From Actinomyces qiguomingii (GTDB lineage: Bacteria; Actinomycetota; Actinomycetes; Actinomycetales; Actinomycetaceae): a DNA stretch of 64,000 nucleotides. The translations under genes were made by a program, and so were the position numbers. Shown one piece after another: positions 24,659 to 35,060 of this stretch. Under the pieces are notes generated by a model. It saw only the letters and a program-made list of their open reading frames with translations. It made no database searches and was not told the origin of the DNA. The stretch spans positions 1,798,001-1,862,000 of the forward strand of contig NZ_CP025228.1 in NCBI RefSeq assembly GCF_004102025.1, in the 5' to 3' direction. How positions within the stretch are numbered: the stretch's first letter is position 1; each line of letters begins with the position of its first letter.

Positions 24659-25875
24659 GTGGGATCACGGCGGGCCGATTATCTGGCGTGGTTGTGCGCC
24701 GACACCTCCTGGCAATTGGGCTCGGTGGTCGGCACCTTCGCGCTGAGATGGTCGCGCTGGACGTCACCGGGTCGACGGCGCAGGCGGGCCTGGTATCGAC
24801 GGTCGCCGGATTGGCGGCTGCGGCGCTTTCCATACCCGGCGGCATGGCGATGGATCGCGTGGATCGACGCTGGGCCATCATTGCCTCCGGGATGCTGCGG
24901 GCCGTGCTCTATTCCGCGGTTGCTCTCATGTGTGTGACCGGCAGGCTTTCGCTCGGCCTCCTCGCCGGGTGCGCCGGAGCCGCGGGGCTCATCACCGGTG
25001 TCTTCGGCACGGCGTCGGACGCTGCCCTGCCGAGCATTGTCTCCGGCGAACGGCTGCCCGGCGCGCTGGCCGTGAACCGGGGACGTGACGGCGTCGTCAA
25101 CATAATCGGGCAGCCGATTTCCGGGCTACTGCTGGCGGTGGGCTCCTGGGTGCCATTCGTGGCCTCGGTGGTTGGTGCGCTCGGTCAGGCCGTCGGCATT
25201 AGTCGCGTGCGGGCGGACCTGCACCCGCTTGCCGACGACGGCGAGAGCACTGCTCCACCAACCCCGGAAGCCGGGGTGACCTGGCGGTGCCTGCTGCGAA
25301 TACTCACCCGACCGGCCGTACTGGCCCTGGCATCTTCGGCCATGCTGTCAAGCCTGGAGGTCTTGCTCCTGGTAGACGGAATGCAGATGGCCCTGCGCGT
25401 GGCCGGTGCCTCCACCGCCGCAGTGGGACTGCTGAACACGTTCATGGCGGTGGGCTTGCTCGTCGGTGCGCTGCCCGCGTCGTGGCTGATTCAACGCGTG
25501 CGGGCCGGCAGGATCATCGCCGTGGGATCGCTGCTGTGCGCGCTTGCGGTGCTTCCCGTATTGGTCCAACCGCGACCCGTCGTCCAGGCGGTTACGCTGG
25601 CACTTGTCGGGTTGCCCACCGCGGCCACGAGTGGCTGCACCTTCGGTTACATCCAACACGTGGTGCCGAAAGCCGGACAGGGACGCGCTCTGGCGCTGGT
25701 GGGGCTGGTCATCGCCGCGATCTCGGCGGTCGTGCCGGTCACGGCCGGGGTTCTGCTCGAACTCGGCGGCCTGCGCCTGTGCGTGTTGGTCGCCCTCGGC
25801 CTCGGGGTGGCGGCAACCGCTGTGGTTGTAGCGGTCACGCCCGCGAGGCGTCTGGCGCGCGCCTCCGAGTGGTGA
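24659..25875 (+). pseudogene. MFS transporter, frameshifted near the N-terminus
   Basis: A major facilitator superfamily drug-efflux-type gene broken by a single-base change. Frame 1 from GTG 24659 reads RADYLAWLCADTSWQLGSVV then GTFAL, the usual first membrane helix. After 24745 the family sequence continues in another frame as MVALDVTGSTAQAGLVSTVA through about eleven more helices to 25875. Restoring one base between 24745 and 24748 rejoins the two. The rest is intact, including GMAMDRVDRRWAII (MFS motif A region). It may be a recent pseudogene or a sequencing error. An internal start at ATG 24748 would lack helix 1. Confidence 0.8.
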
Positions 25876-26035
25876 GGTCTCTGTCCGGGCGACAGGGTGT
25901 GCGGTCAGTTTGGGTCGAGTCTCGGCCCAGCCGTCGTCGAGCGCACCGTCTTTTGGTCCATGAATACAGTCGTTGCTGTGCCGGGATGTCATGGAACCGC
26001 CCGTAGTGAGTTATCTGATCTGATATGATTCACTT

Positions 26036-26788
26036 GTGGGTGACCCATCACATACCTCTGGAGAGCCAAGCTCCCGGGGAGAACCGTCGCCTTCGCTTGC
26101 CGCGCCTACGCCCGAGGTGGACGAGAGAATGCGGCGCGTCTTCGAGTCGGCCGCAAGATTGCAGCAGGTGGTTCCTGACGCTGTGATGGTTGGAGGCTCA
26201 GCAGCGAGTCTCTACACCCGACACAGGGTCTCGTTCGCTCACGACCATGTTGTCGCGGACCTGTCGGAACGCTATGACGCAGTCCTTGATGCGGTAGAAG
26301 CAACCGATGGCTGGGTACTGTCCGGTCGCCATTCGCGACGACCGAACACGATCATGGGGGCGTTGGACGGTGTAGAGGCCGGGCTACGACAGCTCAGGAG
26401 GGCACGTCCACTTGAAGTGGAAGCCATCACTCTCGACAACGGCGCTCAGTTGCGGGTCCCAACCTATGAGGAGATGGTGCGGATCAAGGGCTGGATGCTG
26501 CTCCAACGACGCTCGGTCCGTGACTACCTGGACGTTGCCGCTCTTGCCGACGCGACTTCACCGCAATACGCCGCGCAGGTGCTCAACGATCTGGACTCGT
26601 ATTACGAGGCTTCAGAATCGGACTCTGCCACCACAAGCCTGGCACTGGCCCTGGCATCGCCGCAGCCGAGCGACATACGCACGGTTAACGAGCTGGCGCG
26701 ATACAAGGGGTTGTCTCCCAAATGGCAGGACTGGTCCGAAGTGGCTGCGGTATGTCATGCCGTAGCGGAGGAGATGGCACATTGCTGA
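26036..26788 (+). CDS. Nucleotidyltransferase-like protein (AbiEii-type), possible toxin
   Basis: Predicted 250-aa member of the nucleotidyltransferase fold seen in AbiEii-like toxins. The segment VMVGGSAASLYTRHRVSFAH then DHVVADLSERYD matches the GG(S/T)...D-x-D block, and VPTYEEMVRIKGWMLLQRR then RDYLDVAAL is the typical downstream region. Where related proteins carry Asp residues (SxDxD), this one has AHD, so one metal ligand may be missing. The first 30 residues are Ser/Pro-rich and variable. The GTG start is not certain. The next gene begins inside its last codons, indicating co-translation with an HTH partner. Function as a toxin is inference. Confidence 0.6.
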   Translation: MGDPSHTSGEPSSRGEPSPSLAAPTPEVDERMRRVFESAARLQQVVPDAVMVGGSAASLYTRHRVSFAHDHVVADLSERYDAVLDAVEATDGWVLSGRHSRRPNTIMGALDGVEAGLRQLRRARPLEVEAITLDNGAQLRVPTYEEMVRIKGWMLLQRRSVRDYLDVAALADATSPQYAAQVLNDLDSYYEASESDSATTSLALALASPQPSDIRTVNELARYKGLSPKWQDWSEVAAVCHAVAEEMAHC

Positions 26789-27186
26789 GCTTCCGCAACG
26801 TGGATGCCGATCCCGCTGACGATCCAGCTACCTGGCCGTTCGACGCGAAGATCACTGCCGTGGAGCGCGGGGATCTTGATGACTACCGTCGGATCAAGGC
26901 GGCGTGCGACCGTGATCCGGAGACGCGCGCCGCGTTCTTGGACGCGTGTGACGTGCTTGGCGACGACCCCGGCGCCGCGTTGGTGCGCCTGTGGCTTGAG
27001 GGTCTTCCTCGAGAGGAGCGGGCAATGCTAGCGGCCCGGCGAATGCGGGCCGCGGTGGAACGCTCGGGACTCTCACGCGCACAGGTGGCGAGCCGGCTCG
27101 GGACCAGTACGTCGCGCCTGAGCACCTATCTGTCCGGGAAGGTGGTGCCCCGCGCCGACCTGTACGAATCCATATTGGCGCTGTAG
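26782..27186 (+). CDS. XRE-type helix-turn-helix protein, possible antitoxin/repressor
   Basis: Predicted 134-aa DNA-binding protein. The HTH lies at the C-terminus (about residues 95-130: SGLSRAQVASRLGTSTSRLS then TYLSGKVVPRADLYESIL), with an acidic helical N-terminal half. The TTG at 26782 was chosen because GCGGAGGAG lies 8 bp before it and because the resulting start overlaps the stop of the nucleotidyltransferase-like gene. The frame upstream of it runs through that gene. Toxin-like upstream plus DNA-binding downstream fits a toxin-antitoxin layout, but a simple autoregulated operon is equally possible. Confidence 0.7.
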   Translation: MLSFRNVDADPADDPATWPFDAKITAVERGDLDDYRRIKAACDRDPETRAAFLDACDVLGDDPGAALVRLWLEGLPREERAMLAARRMRAAVERSGLSRAQVASRLGTSTSRLSTYLSGKVVPRADLYESILAL

Positions 27187-27195
27187 CGTCGAGGC

Positions 27196-27369
27196 ATGGT
27201 CGACACAACGCCGTCGCTGGCTGAGCTCAGCGTTGCGGTGGCGTCCGACCCGCAGGAGGGCCTAGCCGCGTTCAATGCGCTCGACGTCGGCGACCCGGAC
27301 GTGGCTTGGATCGTCACCCAGAACCGCCGCAAGAAGCGCCGGTGCAATGTGATACCGTCGCTGGCATGA
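27196..27369 (+). CDS. Small ORF, unknown
   Basis: 57 codons from ATG 27196 (MVDTTPSLAELSVAVASDPQ) ending with a basic segment, QNRRKKRR. It starts 10 bp after the HTH gene and its stop overlaps the ATG of the VOC gene (ATGA), so it is positioned like a translated linker in one operon. I do not recognise the family. It could be a short genuine protein or the remnant of a longer third gene of the HTH module. Confidence 0.35.
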   Translation: MVDTTPSLAELSVAVASDPQEGLAAFNALDVGDPDVAWIVTQNRRKKRRCNVIPSLA

Positions 27370-27755
27370 TTGACCACGTGTCCCTTGCCGTGAGTAACCC
27401 AGAAGCATCACGCGTGTTCTACGAGCATACGTTGACGTCACTCGGTTATTCCGTAGTGGCGGAACATGGGCCGATGGTTGCTTTTGGCGCAGCCGATCAC
27501 GACGGGCGCACGCATCCGGAAGTTTGGCTTACGCCGGAGGCCAATCCGATGACACTCCACTTGGCACTGAGCGCGAGTTCCGTCGACCAGGTCGAGGCCT
27601 TTCACCGAGCTGCTTTAGCGGCAGGAGGTACCGATAACGGTGCTCCGGGCGAACGCCCACACTATCAGCCCGGCTATTACGCGGCCTTCGTCTTAGACCC
27701 CGATGGGCACAATATTGAGGCCGTGTTCCGGGGCGGCACAACCGAACCGGCGTGA
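27366..27755 (+). CDS. VOC (glyoxalase/bleomycin-resistance) family protein
   Basis: Small metalloprotein of the vicinal-oxygen-chelate superfamily. It has 129 aa. The typical pair of beta-alpha-beta units is visible: MIDHVSLAVSNPEASRVFYE at the start and YYAAFVLDPDGHNIEAVFRG at the end, giving the usual His and Glu metal ligands. Its substrate cannot be told from sequence; many relatives are annotated as lactoylglutathione-lyase-like. It overlaps the stop of the preceding small ORF by ATGA and converges with tag. Confidence 0.85.
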   Translation: MIDHVSLAVSNPEASRVFYEHTLTSLGYSVVAEHGPMVAFGAADHDGRTHPEVWLTPEANPMTLHLALSASSVDQVEAFHRAALAAGGTDNGAPGERPHYQPGYYAAFVLDPDGHNIEAVFRGGTTEPA

Positions 27756-27800
27756 CATCGGGGCGGCGCTTCCTTCGAGGATGTGCATTGCATGTTTGCC

Positions 27801-28403
27801 CTAGTGCCACACCCCGGACGAGCCGCGCCGCCAGGAGCCCACCAGGTGGGTGTCCACAATGCCGATGGCCTCCATCAGCGCGAACGCCGTCGTCGGGCCC
27901 ACGAAGCGGAAGCCCAGGCGCTTCAGGCGCCGGGCCAGTGCCTCCGACTCCGGCGAGCGCGTAGGAGCCTCCGCCAGCGTGCGCGGGGCGGGGGTGGCCG
28001 CCGGCCGGTAGGACCAGACCAGGCCCGCCAGGCCGCCGTCGACGTCGTCGGCATCCCGCAGGGCCACGGTGGCCCGGGCGTTATTGATGGTGGCCAGAAT
28101 CTTGGCCCGGTTGCGCACGATCCGGGCGTCGGCCAGCAGCCGGGCCACATCCTCGTCCCCGAAGTCGGCCACCGCCTCCGGCTGGAAGTTGGCGAAGGCC
28201 TCCCGGAAGGCGGGCCGCTTGACCAGGATGGTGCGCCAGGACAGGCCCGACTGGAAGGCCTCCAGGCTGAGCCGCTCGAACACGCCGCGCTCGTCGCGCA
28301 CGGGCATGCCCCACTCGGTGTCGTAGTAGTCGCGCAGCAGCGGGTCGCCAGCCGCCCACACCGGCCGCGCCAGACCGTCCTCGCCGATCACCAGGTCTCC
28401 CAT
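27801..28403 (-). CDS. tag: DNA-3-methyladenine glycosylase I
   Basis: Base-excision repair enzyme removing 3-methyladenine. It has 200 aa. The helix-hairpin-helix glycosylase core is clear: YYDTEWGMPVRDERGVFERL, LEAFQSGLSWRTILVKRPAF (the catalytic/recognition region) and GFRFVGPTTAFALMEAIGIV. In E. coli Tag a structural zinc is held by two Cys and two His; the N-terminal Cys and the Cys pair after GIVDTHLVGS are absent here, so the zinc site is probably lost. It diverges from pgi with a 34-bp gap. Confidence 0.9.
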   Translation of the reverse strand: MGDLVIGEDGLARPVWAAGDPLLRDYYDTEWGMPVRDERGVFERLSLEAFQSGLSWRTILVKRPAFREAFANFQPEAVADFGDEDVARLLADARIVRNRAKILATINNARATVALRDADDVDGGLAGLVWSYRPAATPAPRTLAEAPTRSPESEALARRLKRLGFRFVGPTTAFALMEAIGIVDTHLVGSWRRGSSGVWH

Positions 28404-28437
28404 GCGGTAACGGTAGCGGACGGCCTAGACTGGCGAC

Positions 28438-30102
28438 ATGTCGACAACACGCACACCGGTTGACCCCACCACCACGGCCGCCTGGAAGCGGCTCACTGAG
28501 CTGCACCAGTCTATGGAGCCCGACCTGCGCGCCTGGTTCGCCCAGGACCCGCAGCGCGCCGAGCGCTACTCCTACGAGATGGGCGACCTGTTCGTCGACC
28601 TGTCCAAGAACTTCCTGACCGACGAGGTCCGCGACGCCCTGGTGGAGCTGGCCGAGGCCGTGGACGTGCCCGGCCGCCGTGACGCCATGTTCTCCGGCGA
28701 ACACATCAACGTCACCGAGGACCGTGCCGTCCTGCACACCGCCCTGCGGCGGCCCGCCACCGACACCCTCACCGTGGACGGCCAGGACGTGGTCGCCGAC
28801 GTGCATGAGGTCCTGGAGAAGATCTACGCCTTCGCCCGCCGCGTGCGCTCGGGGGAGTGGACCGGCGTGACCGGCAAGCGCATCGAGACGGTCGTCAACA
28901 TCGGCATCGGCGGCAGCGACCTCGGCCCGGTCATGGTCTACGAGGCCCTGCGCCCATACGTGCAGGAGGGCCTCGAGGCCCGCTTCATCTCCAACATCGA
29001 CCCCAACGACTGCGCCGAGAAGGTCTCCGACCTGGACCCGGAGACCACCCTGTTCATCATCGCCTCCAAGACCTTCACCACCCTGGAGACCCTCACCAAC
29101 GCCCGCATGGCCCGCACCTGGCTGCTGGAGGCGCTGGCCGCGCGCGACATCAGCACCGACGGCGCCGTCGCCAAGCACTTCGTGGCCGTGTCCACCGCCC
29201 TGGACAAGGTGGAGGCCTTCGGCATCGACCCGGCCAACGCCTTCGGCTTCTGGAACTGGGTGGGCGGGCGCTACTCGGTGGACTCCGCCGTCGGCACCGT
29301 GCTGGCCGTGACCGTCGGCCCGGAGAACTTCGCCGACTTCCTGTCCGGCTTCCACGCCGTCGACGAACACTTCGCCACCAAGGCGCCGGCGGAGAACGTA
29401 CCCATGCTCATGGGCCTGCTCAACGTCTGGTACGTGAACTTCTTCCAGGCCGCCTCCCACGCCGTGCTGCCTTACGCCCAGTACCTGCACCGCTTCCCGG
29501 CCTACCTGCAGCAGCTGACCATGGAGTCCAACGGCAAGTCCGTGCGCTGGGACGGCAGCCCCGCGGCTACCGACACCGGGGAGATCTTCTGGGGCGAGCC
29601 CGGCACCAACGGCCAGCACGCCTTCTTCCAGCTGCTCCACCAGGGCACCCGGCTCATCCCCGCCGACTTCATCACCGTGGCCAACCCGGCCCACCCGGTC
29701 AAGGACGGCGACGCGGACGTGCACGAGCTGCTGCTGTCCAACTTCCTGGCCCAGACCGCCGCCCTCGCCTTCGGCAAGACCGCCGAGGAGGTGCGCGCCG
29801 AGGGCACCCCGGAGGCCATCGTGCCGGCCCGCGTGTTCACCGGCAACCGGCCGACGACGTCGATCCTCGCCCCGGCCCTCACCCCCGCCGTGGTCGGGCA
29901 GCTGATCGCCCTGTACGAGCACATCACCTTCACCGAGGGCATTGTGTGGGGCATCGACTCCTTCGACCAGTGGGGCGTAGAGCTCGGCAAGAAGCTCGCC
30001 CTGGAGATCGCCCCCGCCGTGCGGGGCGACGAGGCCGCCTACGCCGCCCAGGATGCCTCCACCCGGCAGCTGATCGACCGCTACCGCGGCCTGCGCCACT
30101 GA
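28438..30102 (+). CDS. pgi: Glucose-6-phosphate isomerase
   Basis: Interconverts glucose-6-phosphate and fructose-6-phosphate, linking both PTS units in this window to glycolysis. It has 554 aa, the long bacterial/eukaryotic-type enzyme. The signature [16 protein letters not shown] and the C-terminal signature [18 protein letters not shown] are present. [18 protein letters not shown] and the substrate-site [10 protein letters not shown] are intact. Codon use is strongly biased, as for gap. The ATG at 28438 faces tag across a short divergent region that must hold both promoters. Confidence 0.98.
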   Translation: MSTTRTPVDPTTTAAWKRLTELHQSMEPDLRAWFAQDPQRAERYSYEMGDLFVDLSKNFLTDEVRDALVELAEAVDVPGRRDAMFSGEHINVTEDRAVLHTALRRPATDTLTVDGQDVVADVHEVLEKIYAFARRVRSGEWTGVTGKRIETVVNIGIGGSDLGPVMVYEALRPYVQEGLEARFISNIDPNDCAEKVSDLDPETTLFIIASKTFTTLETLTNARMARTWLLEALAARDISTDGAVAKHFVAVSTALDKVEAFGIDPANAFGFWNWVGGRYSVDSAVGTVLAVTVGPENFADFLSGFHAVDEHFATKAPAENVPMLMGLLNVWYVNFFQAASHAVLPYAQYLHRFPAYLQQLTMESNGKSVRWDGSPAATDTGEIFWGEPGTNGQHAFFQLLHQGTRLIPADFITVANPAHPVKDGDADVHELLLSNFLAQTAALAFGKTAEEVRAEGTPEAIVPARVFTGNRPTTSILAPALTPAVVGQLIALYEHITFTEGIVWGIDSFDQWGVELGKKLALEIAPAVRGDEAAYAAQDASTRQLIDRYRGLRH

Positions 30103-30129
30103 CCGCCGCGCCGCGGTTCCGGTAGAACC

Positions 30130-31332
30130 ATGACACCGGGGGAGGGGGAGCAGTTCCCCTCGCTGATCGACGACGCCCGCCTGCGCCCACTCACCGCCGC
30201 CGAGCGGATGCGCTACTCGCGCAACGCGCTTGTGCCTGAGGTGGGCGGGCGCGGGCAGCAGCGTATCCGCGCCGCCCGCATCCTGGTGGTGGGCGCGGGT
30301 GCCCTGGGTTCGCCCGCCGTCCTGTACTTGGCCGCCGCCGGCGTGGGCACGCTCGGCATCATTGACGACGACGACGTCGCCGTCTCCAACCTGCAGCGTC
30401 AGGTGCTGCACACCACCGCCGCCGCGGGCCGCGCCAAGGTGGACTCCGCGCGGCAGGCCGTGTCCGCCCTGAACCCGGACGTGGAGATCGTCACCCACCG
30501 GGAGGCCCTGACCAGCGCCAACGCCATGGAACTGCTGCGCGGCTGGGACGTGGTGATCGACGGCACCGACAACTTCCCCACCCGCTACCTGCTGGGGGAC
30601 GCCTGCGTGCTGCTGGGAATACCGCTCGTGCACGGGGCGGTGCTGCGCTTTAACGGCCAGGTCACCGTATTCGATGCGCGGCGCGGACCGTGCTACCGCT
30701 GCGTGCACCCGAGCCCGCCCGATGCGGGTGCGGTACCGTCCTGCGCCGAGGCCGGGGTACTGGGCGTACTGCCCGGCATCATCGGTTCCATGCAGGCCGC
30801 GGAGGCGCTCAAACTGGTGATCGGGGGAGCGCGCCCGCTGATCGGCCGCATGCTGCTGGTCAACGTCTGGGAGGGAAGCGTTAGGGAGCTGTCGATCGGC
30901 AAGAACCCCGACTGCCCCGTGTGCGGCTCCCAGCCGACGATCACCCGCCTGGTGGACTATGAGGCCCTGTGCGGCGCCCGGCCGCGGCAGGAGCACGATA
31001 CTCGAGTACAGGAGAGCACCATGAACACGATCATCGCCGCCGAGTTGCGCGAGCGCATCGCCGCGGGCGAGCTGCCCGGGCAGGCCTACACGCTGCTGGA
31101 CGTGCGTGAGCCGCACGAGGTCGAGTTCGACTCGATCGACGGAGCGGCGCACATTCCGCTCGACCAAGTGGTCGAGCGCCGTGGGGAGTTGGAGCCGAAC
31201 CGGGAGCTGATCGTCTACTGCGCCGGGGGCGTGCGCTCGGCCCGCGCCATCGAGGCGCTGGAGGCGGCCGGATACGCGGGCCCCATGACCAACCTGGAGG
31301 GCGGCATCAAGGCCTGGAACGCCTCCGCCTGA
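30130..31332 (+). CDS. moeZ: MoeZ/MoeBR-type sulfur-carrier adenylyltransferase/sulfurtransferase
   Basis: E1-like enzyme that adenylates and thiolates ubiquitin-like sulfur carriers such as MoaD, ThiS or CysO. It has 400 aa. Residues 1-280 form the ThiF/MoeB domain: ILVVGAGALGSPAVLYLA (ATP site), DDDDVAVSNLQRQVLH, and zinc cysteines in CYRC and CPVC. The acceptor cysteine lies in PSCAEAGVLGVLPG. Residues 297-400 are a rhodanese domain with the active cysteine in VYCAGGVRSARAIEAL. The fusion matches mycobacterial MoeZ. It follows pgi by 27 bp. No molybdopterin or thiamine genes are in the window, so the client carrier is unknown. Confidence 0.92.
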   Translation: MTPGEGEQFPSLIDDARLRPLTAAERMRYSRNALVPEVGGRGQQRIRAARILVVGAGALGSPAVLYLAAAGVGTLGIIDDDDVAVSNLQRQVLHTTAAAGRAKVDSARQAVSALNPDVEIVTHREALTSANAMELLRGWDVVIDGTDNFPTRYLLGDACVLLGIPLVHGAVLRFNGQVTVFDARRGPCYRCVHPSPPDAGAVPSCAEAGVLGVLPGIIGSMQAAEALKLVIGGARPLIGRMLLVNVWEGSVRELSIGKNPDCPVCGSQPTITRLVDYEALCGARPRQEHDTRVQESTMNTIIAAELRERIAAGELPGQAYTLLDVREPHEVEFDSIDGAAHIPLDQVVERRGELEPNRELIVYCAGGVRSARAIEALEAAGYAGPMTNLEGGIKAWNASA

Positions 31333-31348
31333 CCGCCTCCACCCCGCC

Positions 31349-31414
31349 GAGGTCGGTCGTTGTTACCGCCGAGGTCGGCAGATATAACCATCGAGTTCGG
31401 TCGACGTGGCTGCC
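31349..31414 (+). repeat. Three degenerate 22-bp direct repeats (same family as 45032-45171)
   Basis: Three head-to-tail 22-mers at 31349, 31371 and 31393. Unit 1 (GAGGTCGGTCGTTGTTACCG + CC) matches the reverse complement of the unit at 45 kb at 18 of 22 positions; units 2 and 3 match at about 17 and 16. They begin 17 bp after the moeZ-like stop, in the same orientation to the upstream gene as the array at 45 kb. They look like a decayed array. Confidence 0.85.
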
Positions 31415-31521
31415 AGGGTTCGGCGGCGACGGTGAGCGGCGTCACCGTCCACGGATTTCGACGGCGGCGCCAACATGGGTTATCGTCTTCCATGTTCCGA
31501 GCGGCACGGTCCGCGCGGACA

Positions 31522-31595
<74 letters not shown>

Positions 31596-31877
31596 CCGCA
31601 TCGCGAAGCCGTTGGCAGTAGGGAAAACGGCACCTTCGCGGCAGGCCCTCCTCTCAAACGATTGCGCGGCAGTAGGTTGACCTATCGTCCGTTCCAACTC
31701 CCTCGCCCGGGCATCGTTGAACTCACCTGACCGAAGGAGCGAGATCCTCTCAACGGGGTAGGGGATGTCATTTCCGTTCTCGTGCGTCAGAACGATTCAC
31801 GCGACGTCGCATCTGCTAAGAATATTTCCCTGTGCACTTGGGGCGCACCCATCGACCGGAAGGAACAAGCACAGACG

Positions 31878-34800
31878 ATGCGGACCCACGATTCCCTATT
31901 CCCACGGCTCCTGCCTAAGCTTCTGTACACGATCGCCATCCTCGCGTTGGCGGACACCTTGCTGTACTCCAAACCCGGAATCGGACCGGCGCTGGAGCTC
32001 ATCTTCATGTGGGTGATTCCGCTGCCATCCATCGATTGGCTGACCGGAGTGGTCATTCTTCTGCTCGCGGCGGGTACAGACAAACGCAAGCGGTCTGCCT
32101 GGACGGCGCTCACGGTGATGACCGTGCTGGTAACCGTGCTGCACGTGCTTGTCCTGATAGCCGCCCTTCAGGAAGCAGACTTAGCTGACATGCGGTCCGT
32201 CCTCACGGTGAACGTGGTGACCCTGCTGGTGTTCCTCATTCTGCTGCTGATGCATAGGCGCTGCTACACGGTCCGTTCCCAGCCGGGAAACAGTCGCCGC
32301 GCCTTCGGGGCCTTCCTGCTCATGGCCGTGTGCGTGACGCTTGTGGCCATCGCCGTCAAGTTCGCCGTATCGGGTGTGGGGCTGCGGCAGATGAGTGAAT
32401 TGTTCATTGCGGATGCCTCCCCCCAGTGGTTGGTCAGCCTGCTCGGATTCGGGTGGACGGTCAGCTTCTTGATCGCCTTCGGGATGTTGCTGCGATCCCA
32501 GAAGGAGATCGCGCAGATGACCACTCAGGAGGAGGGTCGTGTGCGTACCCTGCTGGCGCAGCATCCAACGGACTCACTGGGATACTTCGCTACCCGTAGG
32601 GACAAGTCCGTGCTACTGGTAGACGACTCGGCTGTGGTCTACCGGGTAGCCAAGGGAGTTGCCCTAGCTTCGGGTGACCCCTTGGGGGACCCGGCCACCT
32701 GGCCGACCGCAGCGCGTGCCTTTGTTCGCCGTGCGGCAGAGTTCGGCTGGACGCCCGCCGTCATTGGGGCCTCCGAGGCCGGTGCTCGCGCCTATGCCGA
32801 CGCCGGACTGCGGGCCCTGCATATCGGTGATGAGGCCGTATTGGACTTCGCCCGCGCGCGTATCGGTGAGATGTCCGAGGTGCGCCGACCGGTTCGTCGT
32901 CTCAAGGAGATGGGATACGGGGTGCGAGTCCGACGGCATGGCTCGATCCCCGCCCAAGAGCTGGAGTCTCTTGCCTCTCTGGCACAGCAATGGTTGGGAG
33001 GGGAGGCTGAACGCGGATTCTCAATGGCGTTGGGCCGCCTGGGTGACCCCTCAGACTCCGAATGCGTGATGGTTGAGGCGCTGTTCCCGCCCGGCGATGA
33101 GCGCGGAGAGGTTGCTGCGCTGCTGTCCTTCGCTCCCTGGGGATCGGACGGCTTGAGCCTGGATGTGATGAGGCGCCACCCGCGGGCCGACAACGGCGTA
33201 ACCGAATTCATGGTCGCAGCGCTCATGACCGACGGGGTTGACCTGGGGTTAACCCGGGCGTCGTTGAATTTCGCCGTCTTCCGATCAGCCTTTGTTGAGG
33301 GGGAGCGGATCGGTGCCGGGCCGATTCGCCGTCTATGGCGGCGCCTGCTGTTGCTGGCCTCCCGCTGGTGGCAGTTGGAATCCCTGTATCGATCAAACTC
33401 CAAGTACGATCCCGACTGGTTCCCCCGGATGATCTGCTATCCCGACGGCGGGGATCTAGCCCGGGTGGCCTTCACCATGGGAATCGCGGAGGGTTTTGTG
33501 TCCCCTCCCGCCTGGCTCTCGCCGAACACTGACATTCAACAGCCCCGCCGCGATGATGCGGAATCGGCACTGCTGGCCGGCATCAGCAGGGGATCGGTCA
33601 GCGTCACTTCGCGCAGGCGGCCCCCCAAGCAGTTCGCCTCACGTCTGGCCTCCCGTGAGGCCATGCTCGCCGCTGGCCTGGACCCCTACCCGCCGTCAGT
33701 GAAGGTCAGCGCATCCTGCGGCCAGGCGCAAGGGGCATGCCGGGTGGCCGGCAGAGTCCTAGCGGTACGCGACCACGGCGGTGTCATCTTCGCGGATCTG
33801 CGTGATCGCAGTGGAGATTTGCAGATTCTGCTTGAGCGCGCCACAACCGGCGCCGACGGCGTCGCTCGGTTCCGGCGGCTGGTGCGTGCCGGGGACCAGG
33901 TGGTCGTCTCCGGCACGGTGGGTGCCTCACGCACCGGCACCCGCAGCCTGCTGGCCAACAACTGGTCCATGACCTCGAAGGCACTGCGTCCCCTGCCGGA
34001 TAAGCGGCGAGGCATCCGCGACCCCGAGACCCGGGTGCGGCAGCGGCACCTCGCGCTGATAGTCGACCCGAAGGAGCGCGCCATGGTTACCGCCCGCTCT
34101 CACGCTATTCAGGCTGTACGCCGGGAGCTGCTGGGACGTGACTACCTGGAGGTGGAGACCCCCATTCTCCAGCCGGTGCACGGCGGAGCGAACGCTCGCC
34201 CGTTCAAAACCCACATTAACGCCTACGATCTTGACCTGTATCTGCGTATCGCCCCGGAGCTGTACCTCAAGCGCCTTATGGTCGGCGGCATGGAACGGGT
34301 CTTCGAGATCGGCCGCAACTTCCGCAACGAGGGGGCCGACGCCACGCACAACCCCGAGTTCACCATGCTGGAGGCCTATCAGGCCCACGCCGACTACGGA
34401 GTCATGAAGGATGTGGCACGTGATCTGATTGTCTCCGCTGCGCGGGAGGCCCTCGGGACTACGGTGATCCGGGGCTGGGTAGGAGGATCCGAGCACGAGA
34501 TTGACCTGGCGGCCCCATGGCGGACGGTGAGTGTATGCCAGGCCGTCTGTGAGGGTCTGGGGGAGGACGTCGGGCCGGACACGCCCGTGGAGGTGCTGCG
34601 CACCCACGCCGACGCCATAGCTATGCCCTACGATCCGCGTTGGGGGTGGGGAACGATGATGCAGGAGCTGTACGAGCACCTGGCGGAATCAACCACCGTG
34701 GCTCCGACCTTCTTCACCGATTTCCCGGCGGAGACATCGCCGTTGACCAGACCTCACCGGGAGGACGCCAGGCTGGCCGAACGCTGGGATCTGATTGTGT

Positions 34801-35060
34801 TCGGCGCCGAGGTAGGCACCGCCTACTCTGAACTGGTTGACCCGGTGATTCAGCGTGAACGCCTGACCGCTCAGTCACTGGCGGCTGCCGGGGGTGATCC
34901 CGAGGCGATGGAGCTGGACGAGGCTTTCCTGGGGGCACTGGAGCAGGGCATGCCGCCCTCGGGAGGGCTCGGCATGGGCCTGGACCGGCTGGTCATGATG
35001 CTCACCGGCGCCTCCATCCGGGAGACGATTGCCTTCCCGTTGGTAAGGCCGGAGCTGTGA
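31878..35060 (+). CDS. lysX: Bifunctional lysylphosphatidylglycerol synthase/lysyl-tRNA synthetase LysX
   Basis: Two-domain enzyme that charges a tRNA with lysine and transfers it to phosphatidylglycerol, lowering membrane negative charge and giving resistance to cationic peptides. With the ATG at 31878 it has 1060 aa; an in-frame GTG at 31782 would add 32 residues. About six membrane helices (1-210) precede the DUF2156/MprF-type synthase (about 230-560, [20 protein letters not shown]). An OB-fold (about 640-710) and a class II LysRS follow ([34 protein letters not shown]). This matches mycobacterial LysX. It overlaps the next membrane-protein gene by 4 bp. A housekeeping lysS is expected elsewhere. 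Confidence 0.95.
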   Translation: MRTHDSLFPRLLPKLLYTIAILALADTLLYSKPGIGPALELIFMWVIPLPSIDWLTGVVILLLAAGTDKRKRSAWTALTVMTVLVTVLHVLVLIAALQEADLADMRSVLTVNVVTLLVFLILLLMHRRCYTVRSQPGNSRRAFGAFLLMAVCVTLVAIAVKFAVSGVGLRQMSELFIADASPQWLVSLLGFGWTVSFLIAFGMLLRSQKEIAQMTTQEEGRVRTLLAQHPTDSLGYFATRRDKSVLLVDDSAVVYRVAKGVALASGDPLGDPATWPTAARAFVRRAAEFGWTPAVIGASEAGARAYADAGLRALHIGDEAVLDFARARIGEMSEVRRPVRRLKEMGYGVRVRRHGSIPAQELESLASLAQQWLGGEAERGFSMALGRLGDPSDSECVMVEALFPPGDERGEVAALLSFAPWGSDGLSLDVMRRHPRADNGVTEFMVAALMTDGVDLGLTRASLNFAVFRSAFVEGERIGAGPIRRLWRRLLLLASRWWQLESLYRSNSKYDPDWFPRMICYPDGGDLARVAFTMGIAEGFVSPPAWLSPNTDIQQPRRDDAESALLAGISRGSVSVTSRRRPPKQFASRLASREAMLAAGLDPYPPSVKVSASCGQAQGACRVAGRVLAVRDHGGVIFADLRDRSGDLQILLERATTGADGVARFRRLVRAGDQVVVSGTVGASRTGTRSLLANNWSMTSKALRPLPDKRRGIRDPETRVRQRHLALIVDPKERAMVTARSHAIQAVRRELLGRDYLEVETPILQPVHGGANARPFKTHINAYDLDLYLRIAPELYLKRLMVGGMERVFEIGRNFRNEGADATHNPEFTMLEAYQAHADYGVMKDVARDLIVSAAREALGTTVIRGWVGGSEHEIDLAAPWRTVSVCQAVCEGLGEDVGPDTPVEVLRTHADAIAMPYDPRWGWGTMMQELYEHLAESTTVAPTFFTDFPAETSPLTRPHREDARLAERWDLIVFGAEVGTAYSELVDPVIQRERLTAQSLAAAGGDPEAMELDEAFLGALEQGMPPSGGLGMGLDRLVMMLTGASIRETIAFPLVRPEL

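Noticed and set aside
28081..31167. 1028-codon open frame on the minus strand
   Set aside because: It is antisense to pgi, moeZ and part of tag, which have complete family motifs; long antisense frames are common at this GC content.
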